Source: Nocardia sp. CNY236
Lineage (GTDB): Bacteria; Actinomycetota; Actinomycetes; Mycobacteriales; Mycobacteriaceae
Reading direction: 5' to 3'
Assembly: GCF_000482385.1 (NCBI RefSeq)
Contig: NZ_KI519394.1
Span: forward strand, 105,972 to 169,971
DNA length: 64,000 nt
Position 1 is the first letter of the stretch. Each line of letters opens with the position of its first letter. Positions 38,780 through 46,284 of the stretch are shown here, piece after piece. A model generated the notes under the pieces. The model saw nothing but the letters and a program-made list of their open reading frames with translations, was not told where the DNA came from and searched no databases. Both the position numbers and the translations under genes were made by a program.

Positions 38780-41089
38780 CTAAGCGTTCGCGTTCGCGAC
38801 CAGCAGCTGGCCGAGGGCGATGCCGCCGTCGTTGGGGGGTACCTGGCGGTGGGTGTGGACCTCGAATCCGTCGCGGCGGAGCGTCAGCAGGCAGTTGATC
38901 AACAGGAACTCGTTGAGGAATACGCCACCGGAGAGCACCACCTGACGGATGCCGGTGTCGCGGGAGACCTCGCGGCACCGGTGTCGCACCATCGCGACCA
39001 CGCCGGAATGGAAGCGGCGGGCGATGGTCGCGATCGGCGCCCCCGCGGTGAGATCGTCGGCCATCGCACGGATCGCCGGCCGGAAGTCGACCTCGGTCGC
39101 GGTGTCGTCGAACGGGTATCCGTCGGCCATCGCGAGGTCGCGATCGAGCAGGCCCTCCAGCTCGATCGGTCCCTGGGCTTCGTATTCGGCGTATGAGCAG
39201 ACGCTCAGCAGGGCGGCCACCCCGTCGAACAGGCGCCCCATGCTCGAGACCTCGGGCGAATTGATGCCGCGCGCCCGCATCGTCGAATACACGTGGCGGC
39301 GGTCGGGTTCGAGCGCGGCGATGGCTGGAAAGGTCCTGGCTGCCAGGTCGATATCGCCGAACGCGTCCAACGCGATCGACACCCCGGTCCGGATCGGTTC
39401 GTGGACCGCGCGATCGCCGCCGATCAGCGCCAGGCTCCGCAGATGCGCTACCCGCTCGACGCGGTCGAAGCCGCCGACCAGGAACTCCCCGCCCCAGGTG
39501 GTGCCGTCGGTGCCGTATCCTGCCCCGTCGAAGACCACCCCGATGGCCTGTCCGGTGAGCTGATTCTCGGCCATGCACGCGGCCATGTGCGCGTGATGGT
39601 GCTGGACGAACACCGGATCGCCGGGTTCTCCGATGCCCTCCCGCATACTGCTGCTGCGGAATTGGGGATGCAGGTCGTAGACGCCGGCCTTTGGGCGCAG
39701 GTCGTAGAGCGCCGCCAGGTGCGCCGCCGTCTTGCGGTGCGAGGCGAAGGTTTCGTCGTTCTTCAGATCGCCGATGTGCTGGCTGAGGTACACCCGGGAA
39801 CCGGCGGACAGGGCCACCGTCGTCTTGAGTTCGGCGCCGTAGGCCACCAGGGGAGCAAGCGGGCGGCCCACCTCGACCGGGTATGGCGCGTACCCGCGCG
39901 CCCGGCGCAGGAAAGTCGTTACGCGACTGTCCAATTCGGGATGGAAGGACATCCGCACCACGGAATCGTCGACCCTGATCTCGATGTCGCGGTCGTGGTA
40001 GAGGATCACGTCGGCGATATCAAGCAGCTGCGTGAGGGCGTCCTCGTTGCGGTGCACGATGGGGTAGCCGGAGATGTTGCCGCTTGTCATGACGACCATG
40101 TCCAGGCCGGACTCGTCGAGGAGCAGGTGATGGTGCGGCGCCGAGGGCAGCATCAGGCCCAGATTCGGATTCCGCGGGGCGACGCTCTCCGGTACCGCTC
40201 CGGAACGCTTGCGGGCCAGCAGGATCGGCCGTGCGGGGGACCGCAGCATCGCTGCTTCCGCCTCGGACAATTCGGCGATCCGATGGGCGGTGGCCAGATC
40301 CCGGACCATGACGGCGAAGGGTTTCGAATCCCGGCGTTTGCGTGCACGTAGCAGCGCCACCGACGCGCCGCTGCTCGCGTCGACGGCGAGATGGAAACCT
40401 CCGACGCTCTTGACGGCCGCGACCTGGCCCGCGACCAATTCCGTTGCGCACCTGTGTAATGCGTCCTCGCCCTGGAGGACCCTGCCGTCGCGGTCGGCCA
40501 GGAACAGACTCGGCCCGCAGTCCGCGCAGGCATTCGGCTGCGCGTGGAAGCGCCGGCTCAGCGGATCCCGATACTCTCGATCGCAGTGCTCGCACATCGC
40601 GAAGGAGTGCATGGTGGTCTGCGACCGGTCGTAGGGCAGCGCCCGGACGATCGAATACCGCGGACCGCAGTTCGTACAGTTGATGAACGGGTAGCGGTAC
40701 CGGCGGTCGGCCGGGTCGCGCAACTCGGCCAGGCAGTCGGCGCACACGTGCGTATCCGCTGGCACAACAGTAAGTTTCGCTCCGGCATCCGCACTGCGCA
40801 CGATCTCGAAATCGGTGGCGCCCGACGGTCCCGCCGACTTGTCGAGGGCCATCACACCGTCGACTCGGGCCAGCTCCGGGGCCTTGCCGTGCAGCTCCGC
40901 GCTGAACAGCCGCAGCGTGGACTCGTCGCCGCTCGCCTTGATGAGCACGCCCTCGGGATCGTTGCGCACCCAGCCGGTCAGCCCGTGCGCACGGGCGAGC
41001 TTGTAGACGAACGGCCGGAAGCCCACTCCCTGAACGACACCGGTGACCCGGATCGTCCAGGTCGCTCGGTCGGTCGGCCGAGTCAGCAC
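38780..41089 (-). CDS. hypF: HypF-type carbamoyltransferase, full length
   Basis: This 769-aa protein transfers a carbamoyl group from carbamoyl phosphate to the C-terminal Cys of HypE, via carbamoyl-AMP. All HypF parts are present in order: an acylphosphatase domain (VVQGVGFRPF, Arg25) and two zinc fingers (CADC...CTNC and CEHC...CADC). A YrdC domain (RKRRDSKPFAVM, TSGNISGYP) and a Kae1-like domain (QHHHAHMAACMAE, DGAGYGTDGTTWGGEF, LSGGVFLNE, PPNDGGIALGQ) follow. The GTG start at 41089 overlaps the end of hypE by seven bases; a longer open frame upstream is antisense-like and not coding. No hypA, B, C or D and no hydrogenase genes are in the window. Confidence 0.93.
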   Translation of the reverse strand: MLTRPTDRATWTIRVTGVVQGVGFRPFVYKLARAHGLTGWVRNDPEGVLIKASGDESTLRLFSAELHGKAPELARVDGVMALDKSAGPSGATDFEIVRSADAGAKLTVVPADTHVCADCLAELRDPADRRYRYPFINCTNCGPRYSIVRALPYDRSQTTMHSFAMCEHCDREYRDPLSRRFHAQPNACADCGPSLFLADRDGRVLQGEDALHRCATELVAGQVAAVKSVGGFHLAVDASSGASVALLRARKRRDSKPFAVMVRDLATAHRIAELSEAEAAMLRSPARPILLARKRSGAVPESVAPRNPNLGLMLPSAPHHHLLLDESGLDMVVMTSGNISGYPIVHRNEDALTQLLDIADVILYHDRDIEIRVDDSVVRMSFHPELDSRVTTFLRRARGYAPYPVEVGRPLAPLVAYGAELKTTVALSAGSRVYLSQHIGDLKNDETFASHRKTAAHLAALYDLRPKAGVYDLHPQFRSSSMREGIGEPGDPVFVQHHHAHMAACMAENQLTGQAIGVVFDGAGYGTDGTTWGGEFLVGGFDRVERVAHLRSLALIGGDRAVHEPIRTGVSIALDAFGDIDLAARTFPAIAALEPDRRHVYSTMRARGINSPEVSSMGRLFDGVAALLSVCSYAEYEAQGPIELEGLLDRDLAMADGYPFDDTATEVDFRPAIRAMADDLTAGAPIATIARRFHSGVVAMVRHRCREVSRDTGIRQVVLSGGVFLNEFLLINCLLTLRRDGFEVHTHRQVPPNDGGIALGQLLVANANA

Positions 41090-42099
41090 AGCCGGGGCAG
41101 CTCTGCGCCGCGCAGGGGTTGCAGCGAGGATTCGCGGCCGGCGGCATCCCGCAGGAACACCTCGCCGCCATCGAGGGCGGTGACCGTGCCGATGACGGTG
41201 GCTTGCTGTCCGTACTCGTGCCCGCGCAGTGCGGTGAGTACGTCCTCGGCCACCGCGGGGTCGAGGAAGATCGCCAGGCACCCCTCGTTGGCGCAGTGCA
41301 GGGGATTGATCCCCAGCATGTCCGCCGCCATCGCGGTCTCGTGCTGGATGGGCAGGGCCGGGGCGTCGATCACGATGTTCTTGTCCAACTTGGTTGCGTA
41401 CTCGTGCAATACGGCCGCGAGCCCGCCGCGCGTGACATCGCGCATCGAGCGGATCGCCCCGGCCGGAGCTGCGGCGAAGAGGTGATCGATCATCGTGTTG
41501 AGCGGTGCGCAGTCGCTGAGCACCCGGCTCTCGAAGCCGAGCCCGTCCCGGATCGACAGCAGGTGCACGGTGTGGTTGCCCAGCGGGCCGGACAGGATGA
41601 CCGTGTCGCCGGGGCGCACGGCGCCCATCCGCAACGGCTCGCGTCCAAAGAATCCGACGCCACTCGTGTTGAGGTACAGCTGATCCGCTTCCCCAGCGCG
41701 GACCACCTTGGTATCGCCGCACACGATCTGCACTCCGGCCTCGCGTGCGGTCTCCCGGATCGAGGTAAGCACCTGGGCCAGCCGGTCCAGGGGCAGTCCC
41801 GTCTCGAGGATCAGCCCGAGCGTGAGATAGCGGGGGGTCGCTCCGGAGACCGCGAGATCGTTGACGGTCCCGCACACCGCGATCTTCCCGATATCGCCGT
41901 TGCCGAAGTACGGCGGATCGACGACGAAGCTGTCGGTGGTCATCGCGAGCTGGTTGCCCTCCGCGGGCAGGATCGCGCTGTCCTCCATTTCGCCCACGTA
42001 GACCTCGCCCAGGGTCTCGGCGATGAATGCCACCAGCTCGCCCGACAGCAGGGCGCCGGTGCCGTGGTCGAGCTGGATCTGCTGGGCCGCGAGCGTCAC
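41083..42099 (-). CDS. hypE: HypE-type protein (thiocyanate-forming), with C-terminal Cys
   Basis: This 338-aa AIR-synthase-fold ATPase matches HypE in length and sequence: MTTDSFVVDPPYFGNGDIG, GTVNDLAVSGATPRYL, CGDTKVV and MRDVTRGGLAAVLHE. It ends LPRLC, equivalent to the PRIC tail whose Cys is carbamoylated by HypF and then dehydrated with ATP to a thiocyanate. The GTG start at 42099 overlaps the stop of the isochorismatase-like gene (GTGA); an in-frame ATG at 42198 lies inside that gene. Both overlaps show tight coupling with its neighbours. All residues for cyanide formation seem to be present. Confidence 0.93.
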   Translation of the reverse strand: MTLAAQQIQLDHGTGALLSGELVAFIAETLGEVYVGEMEDSAILPAEGNQLAMTTDSFVVDPPYFGNGDIGKIAVCGTVNDLAVSGATPRYLTLGLILETGLPLDRLAQVLTSIRETAREAGVQIVCGDTKVVRAGEADQLYLNTSGVGFFGREPLRMGAVRPGDTVILSGPLGNHTVHLLSIRDGLGFESRVLSDCAPLNTMIDHLFAAAPAGAIRSMRDVTRGGLAAVLHEYATKLDKNIVIDAPALPIQHETAMAADMLGINPLHCANEGCLAIFLDPAVAEDVLTALRGHEYGQQATVIGTVTALDGGEVFLRDAAGRESSLQPLRGAELPRLC

Positions 42100-42680
42100 G
42101 GTGTCTTCGTCTCTTTCCGGGGGATGCCGCCGGTCTCGTCCAGCGTCCGAATAATCTCTTCGGAGTCCGCGACTGTGGCGCAATAACTTTCGAGCCATTC
42201 GAGGGCGCGCTCCCGGTCGGCTTCGAGGGCCGAGAACACGCAGTCGCTCGGCACCGCGACGATGTAGCCGCGGAAGAACGCGTCGGCGGCCGTGGTCTGG
42301 ACACAGATCTGGGTTTGCAGGCCGATGAGGATCAGCGTCTCGATCCCGATCTGCTGGAGCCGGTCGTGCAGATCGGTCTCGTAGAAACCGCTGTCCTTGC
42401 TGCGCTCCTGGATGATGTCGTCCGAGGCCAGGAACTCGCGAACGACCTCGGCTCCCGAGGTGCCGCGCACCGCGGGGACCCGGCCGTCGTACCGTTCGGC
42501 GAGCGGATCGTCCGGCTCGTTCAGCAGCTGTAAATGGAAAATGGGATAGTCGCGCTTGCGCATGGCGGACAGGAATTCCGTGACATGCGGTGTCGCAGCG
42601 GCGATCGCAGCCTGCCGTTCCGGGTTCTTCCCGACGATATCGTATTGCAAACCGCTTGTTATCACTGCAATTTTGGACAT
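42096..42680 (-). CDS. isochorismatase-like cysteine hydrolase with altered triad
   Basis: This 194-aa protein has the isochorismatase-fold layout. The catalytic Cys lies in GLQTQICVQTTAADAFFRGY and the Lys in ERSKDSGFYETDL. The first Asp of the usual IDMQxD motif is Gly here (ITSGLQYD), so the Asp-Lys-Cys triad is incomplete if aligned correctly. The family includes nicotinamidases, isochorismatases and other amide or ester hydrolases. It is 6 bp downstream of the regulator gene and overlaps hypE, so it is probably a partner in the cyano chemistry or a hydrolase for the product. Confidence 0.85.
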   Translation of the reverse strand: MSKIAVITSGLQYDIVGKNPERQAAIAAATPHVTEFLSAMRKRDYPIFHLQLLNEPDDPLAERYDGRVPAVRGTSGAEVVREFLASDDIIQERSKDSGFYETDLHDRLQQIGIETLILIGLQTQICVQTTAADAFFRGYIVAVPSDCVFSALEADRERALEWLESYCATVADSEEIIRTLDETGGIPRKETKTP

Positions 42681-42686
42681 GACGAA

Positions 42687-43730
42687 CTACTCCAGTATCT
42701 CGGTTAGAACCTGTTTGTGAATCTCAGGCCCACTTGCAGTCCGAGGGCTGTCTTGCTCGGTGATCGCGTGGCATTGTAGTTCCTGGGCGATGCTCGACCA
42801 ATTCGCCGCGCATTGCTGCGCGAATTCGAGGATGTGATCCACCGTATGGGGAAGAATGGCTTTGGATATCTTCTCGATATCGCTGCCCTTCACGGCCCGA
42901 TGATGCATCCAGCGCAGGAGATCGCGTCCACTGGTGCTCATCCGGAGTGCGGGATCTCGGGACAGCAACGCCAGCAGGGTGTCGAGATCTGTGGGCTTGC
43001 GGGAGTCCGGGGGAGTGAGTCGATCGGTGATGTACCCGGGGTTGTTCTCCCGTACCGATACAGGCTGGTCGGTTTTGTTCTGGTCGGGGCGGAGGAACGG
43101 GTACTCCCCGCGTTTGAGCTTGGTGCGGACATCGCGAATGGTCGACGGGGACAAGCCCACTTCCTGGGCGATGCTCCGCAGCGACGCGTGCGGGCGGGCC
43201 ATGATCAACTCGGCGGCGGTGCGCCGGGCCGAGTTGGTGTCGACGGGCCGCAGGCGGCCGTCACTGCCCAGTCGATGGCTCGACGGCTGATCACCGTCGA
43301 GCCGGCTCCGGATCGACGCGACGGTCTTCGCTGACAGGCCTGCGGTGGCTGCGATCGAGCGATCCGACCAGTGCGGGTGGGTCTGCACGATCCGTTCGGC
43401 GGCCGCGCGCCGATCGGTCAGGGGCAACGGCAGGCCGTGTGTGGTGTTCTCCCGGACTCCGACGATGAACGCGAGTTTCTCGGAACCGTCCATCAGATAC
43501 GCGTCGATATGCGTGAATCCCTTGAGCCGCGCGGCAAATGTGCGGTGGAATCCGTCGATAACGCGCATTGTCGGCCGATGGACGAGAATGGGCGGCAAGG
43601 GCCACTGCGCCTCGACCAGGCGTTCAATGTGTGAATAGTCTTCCCCCTTGGATCGGGGGGACCCCACCGTTACCAGCGATGCAATTTCCACGGAGGTCTT
43701 GACGCGTTTCAAATTCGAATACTGATTCAA
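42687..43730 (-). CDS. ParB/StrR-like pathway regulator with helix-turn-helix
   Basis: This 347-aa protein starts with a ParB-like nuclease-fold domain (about 1-100; PPILVHRPTMRVIDGFHRTFAA, HIDAYLMDG). Two similar helix-turn-helix segments follow: HPHWSDRSIAATAGLSAKTV and RPHASLRSIAQEVGLSPSTI. This combination is that of StrR/NovG-family activators of antibiotic clusters. It heads the hypEF transcript, and an inverted repeat lies 135-163 bp upstream, consistent with autoregulation. Confidence 0.88.
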   Translation of the reverse strand: MNQYSNLKRVKTSVEIASLVTVGSPRSKGEDYSHIERLVEAQWPLPPILVHRPTMRVIDGFHRTFAARLKGFTHIDAYLMDGSEKLAFIVGVRENTTHGLPLPLTDRRAAAERIVQTHPHWSDRSIAATAGLSAKTVASIRSRLDGDQPSSHRLGSDGRLRPVDTNSARRTAAELIMARPHASLRSIAQEVGLSPSTIRDVRTKLKRGEYPFLRPDQNKTDQPVSVRENNPGYITDRLTPPDSRKPTDLDTLLALLSRDPALRMSTSGRDLLRWMHHRAVKGSDIEKISKAILPHTVDHILEFAQQCAANWSSIAQELQCHAITEQDSPRTASGPEIHKQVLTEILE

Positions 43731-43864
43731 GTCTATCGTGCCTCCCCCTCTGGAGCCTCAAGATCAGATTCTGACTTTAGCGCCGTGTGTGGCCATCCGG
43801 CAAGCGCCCTGGATGGCGGTGGTGAGGCGATGTCGATCCGTCGCTGGTGGCGGCCGGTCCGGGT

Positions 43865-43893
43865 GTCCAACTGAGCGAAAGTCGCAGTTGCAC
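43865..43893. promoter_or_regulatory. candidate operator upstream of the ParB/StrR-like regulator
   Basis: GTCCAACTG-N11-CAGTTGCAC is an inverted repeat with the 9-11-9 spacing of StrR-type sites. It lies in the 455-bp region between the regulator start (43730) and the IS relic (44186), where no gene is recognised. A nearly identical site precedes ubiA. Autoactivation or joint control of both transcripts is inferred. Confidence 0.6.
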
Positions 43894-44185
43894 ACCATGA
43901 TACTGGGTATCACGAGTGGGACGTCGTTCCGGATCGGGCGCTTGTCGAAGGGATTCGGCGTGTGTGGTAATACCCCGGCCCAGCGTATTACCAGTCGAAG
44001 CCATCGTTCGAAATGTCGACATTGAGGTGATTTCAGCAAGGTAGGCGCCAGGTTTCGGGCACTGTGACAGAAATCCCTGGGCGACACGATCATCGAGTCC
44101 CGGATAGGGACGTGAAGTCCAGGTAACGAGGGTCCTGCTACGAAACGCTCCATTACAAGGACTCCACGTGATCGCCTATCCTGCC

Positions 44186-44997
44186 ATGCTCGACGTCCCC
44201 GTAAACTGGTGGATTACGTGTTGCGATTGCTGGCTGCCGAACGACGAGACCGGGGCACCCGCCGCGGCAGCCGGACGCTGAGCTGCTGGAAACAGGTATT
44301 GTTCCTGGTGGCGTGGTTCCGCAAGCAGGAGGACATCGCCGTGCTCGGGGGCGGGATTCGGTATCAGCCGCGCCACCTCCTACCGCTACCACGGCGAAGG
44401 CATCACCGTACTCGCCGCCCAGGCCCCCGACCTGCAGGAAGCCTTGCTACGCGCCCACGCCGAAGGTCTCACGCACCCGATCCTGGATGGGAAGGTGTTC
44501 GACGCGGACCGCAGCAGCGAGAAGATCACGAGCGTGAAAGGCGAGCAGATCGACCTCTGGTATTCCGGAAAAGCCCACACCTTCGGCGGCAACATCCAAG
44601 CTCTCTCGGCCCCCACGGGATTGCCGTTGTGGGTCTCCGACGTCGAGTCCGGCTCGGTGCACAACCTGGTCGCCGCACGCGAGCACGTTCTCGGCCAATT
44701 ATATTGGGCAGCATCGTATCTGGCTCTACCGACGCTGGCCGAGGGTGGCTACGAGAGCGCCGGCATCGGCGTGCACACCCCGATCAAGCAACCGCCGACG
44801 GCCGGGCTCTCGACGTGAACACCCGCACCCGCAACGCGCTACTGCGCGGGCTGCGCTGCCTGAGCGAACGCGGATTCGCGATCCTCACCGGCCGCTGGCA
44901 TGCCCTGCGGCACTTCACCGCCAGCCCCGAGAATATCGGCGACATCGTCAAGGCCGCACTCGTCCTCACCCATTTCGAATACAAACGGATCGCATGA
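44186..44997 (+). pseudogene. IS5-like (DDE_4/HARBI1 type) transposase, three frameshifts
   Basis: Fragments in three frame segments read KLVDYVLRLLAAERRDRGTR...FLVAWFRKQEDIAVLGGG, then SYRYHGEGITVLAAQ...HPILDGKVFDADR...LWYSGKAHTFGGNIQALS (only parts quoted). The last piece is NALLRGLRCLSERGFAILTGRWHALRHFT...FEYKRIA. Breaks are near 44200, 44350 and 44815. This is a decayed DDE transposase of the IS5 group (IS1647-like). It separates the regulator of the cluster from fni. Confidence 0.85.
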
Positions 44998-45064
44998 AAC
45001 TTACTGAGATCACTTCATTCACTCACCGCCGGCAATCGCGGTGTCAGAGGAAAAGGAACATCGG

Positions 45065-46168
45065 GTGAACTATGCCAGCCGCAAGGACGATCACGTCCGT
45101 CTGGCCGTCGCGCAGCATCAGCGGTCAGCTACCGCGCACGACCTGTCACCGTTCGACGAAATCGCCTTCGTCCACCACGCCCTCCGGGGTACCGCGGAAC
45201 ACGCGGTCTCTCTCGCGACGGAGGTGAGCGGCGCGAGTTGGCCTGTGCCGCTGTACATCAACGCCATGACCGGCGGCAGCGCCCGCACCGGCGAGGTGAA
45301 CCGCGAGCTGGCGATCGCGGCGCGCGAGACCGGACTGGCGATCGCGTCGGGCTCGATGAGCGCCTACCTGGCCGACAGCGCGGTGGCTCACACGTATCGC
45401 GTGCTGCGCGAAGAGAATCCGGACGGTTACGTCATCGCGAACGTCAATGCCAACGCCACGCCCGACATGGCGGCACAGGTGGTCGAGTTGCTGGGGGCCG
45501 ATGCACTGCAGGTGCACGTCAACGCGGTCCAAGAGATCGTGATGCCGGAGGGGGATCGGGACTTCTCGGCCTGGCCGCGCAATATCGCCCGCCTCGCGGA
45601 GTCGCTCGGCATCCCGGTGATCGTCAAGGAGGTCGGGTTCGGGATCAGTGCCGACACCGTCACGCAGCTGGCCGACCTGGGTGTATCGATTGTCGACGTA
45701 TCGGGCAGCGGTGGAACGAATTTTGCGTTGATCGAGAATGCCAGGAGGCGACAGGACGACTTCGGCTTGCTCGCCGGCTGGGGCCTGTCCACCCCGGCCT
45801 GCCTGCTCGACGGCGCCGAGGTGGCCGTCGCGCGCGGGGTGACGCTGCTGGCCTCCGGTGGGGTGCGCACTCCGCTCGACGCTGTACGCGGCCTCGCCCT
45901 CGGCGCCCGGGCCGTGGGGATATCCGGGCATTTCCTGTCGATCCTTCAGGGTGAGGGCCTCGACGCGCTGATCGCGGCCATCGACACCTGGATCACTCAG
46001 ATCCGTCAGCTCATGGTGCTGCTCGGCGCGGACAACGTGCGCGCGCTGACCTGCACGGATCTGCTGCTGGCGGGTGGGCTCGCCGAGACGTGCAGGCTGC
46101 GTGGCATCGACCCTGGGCACTACGCCCGGCGGTCCCGGAAACCGGTTGCGGTGCACCCTGTCCGATGA
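45065..46168 (+). CDS. fni: type 2 isopentenyl-diphosphate isomerase (FMN-dependent)
   Basis: The 367-aa protein interconverts IPP and DMAPP using FMN and NADPH. Motifs are ASRKDDHVRLA at the N-terminus, INAMTGGSARTGEVN, IANVNANATPD, VHVNAVQEIVMPEGDRDF, VIVKEVGFGIS, DVSGSGGTNFA and LLASGGVRTPLDAV. GTG at 45065 follows AAGGAAC; an in-frame GTG at 45041 is possible. Adjacent prenyltransferase and P450 genes suggest it supplies DMAPP to the cluster, although it lies on the other strand beyond an IS relic. Confidence 0.93.
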   Translation: MNYASRKDDHVRLAVAQHQRSATAHDLSPFDEIAFVHHALRGTAEHAVSLATEVSGASWPVPLYINAMTGGSARTGEVNRELAIAARETGLAIASGSMSAYLADSAVAHTYRVLREENPDGYVIANVNANATPDMAAQVVELLGADALQVHVNAVQEIVMPEGDRDFSAWPRNIARLAESLGIPVIVKEVGFGISADTVTQLADLGVSIVDVSGSGGTNFALIENARRRQDDFGLLAGWGLSTPACLLDGAEVAVARGVTLLASGGVRTPLDAVRGLALGARAVGISGHFLSILQGEGLDALIAAIDTWITQIRQLMVLLGADNVRALTCTDLLLAGGLAETCRLRGIDPGHYARRSRKPVAVHPVR

Positions 46169-46284
46169 TCGCGGGAGGGTCGCGAATTCCCGGGCGATTG
46201 GTTACCGGTGAGAAACTTGGCTCGGGTTATGATGCGGCGAGCGACGAAAAACATTGTGTTCCTTAGTAAGTGAAAGGTCACCGC

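Larger units (their letters stand above)
24186..46168. other. predicted biosynthetic gene cluster with HypEF, fused ThDP enzyme, UbiA, P450s and type 2 IPP isomerase
   Basis: Fifteen minus-strand genes with short gaps or 1-7 bp overlaps run from the ParB/StrR-like regulator (43730) down to a P450 (24186), apparently in two transcripts: 43730-38780 and 38610-24186. fni at 45065-46168 on the plus strand lies beyond an IS relic and may belong. Gene types (prenyltransferase, aminotransferase, ThDP enzyme, methyltransferases, P450s, transporter, pathway regulator) are those of specialised metabolism. No PKS or NRPS module is present. The borders are inferred: an IS701 element on one side and the conserved Fe-S reductase on the other. 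Confidence 0.75.

Noticed and set aside
41090-42304. N-terminal extension that would make HypF 1174 aa
   Set aside because: The extension is an overlapping frame on hypE; translation is low-complexity Arg/Gly, and HypF is complete from the GTG at 41089.
43764-44153. 129-codon ORF upstream of the ParB-like regulator
   Set aside because: No motif, no ribosome-binding site, and it spans the candidate operator.
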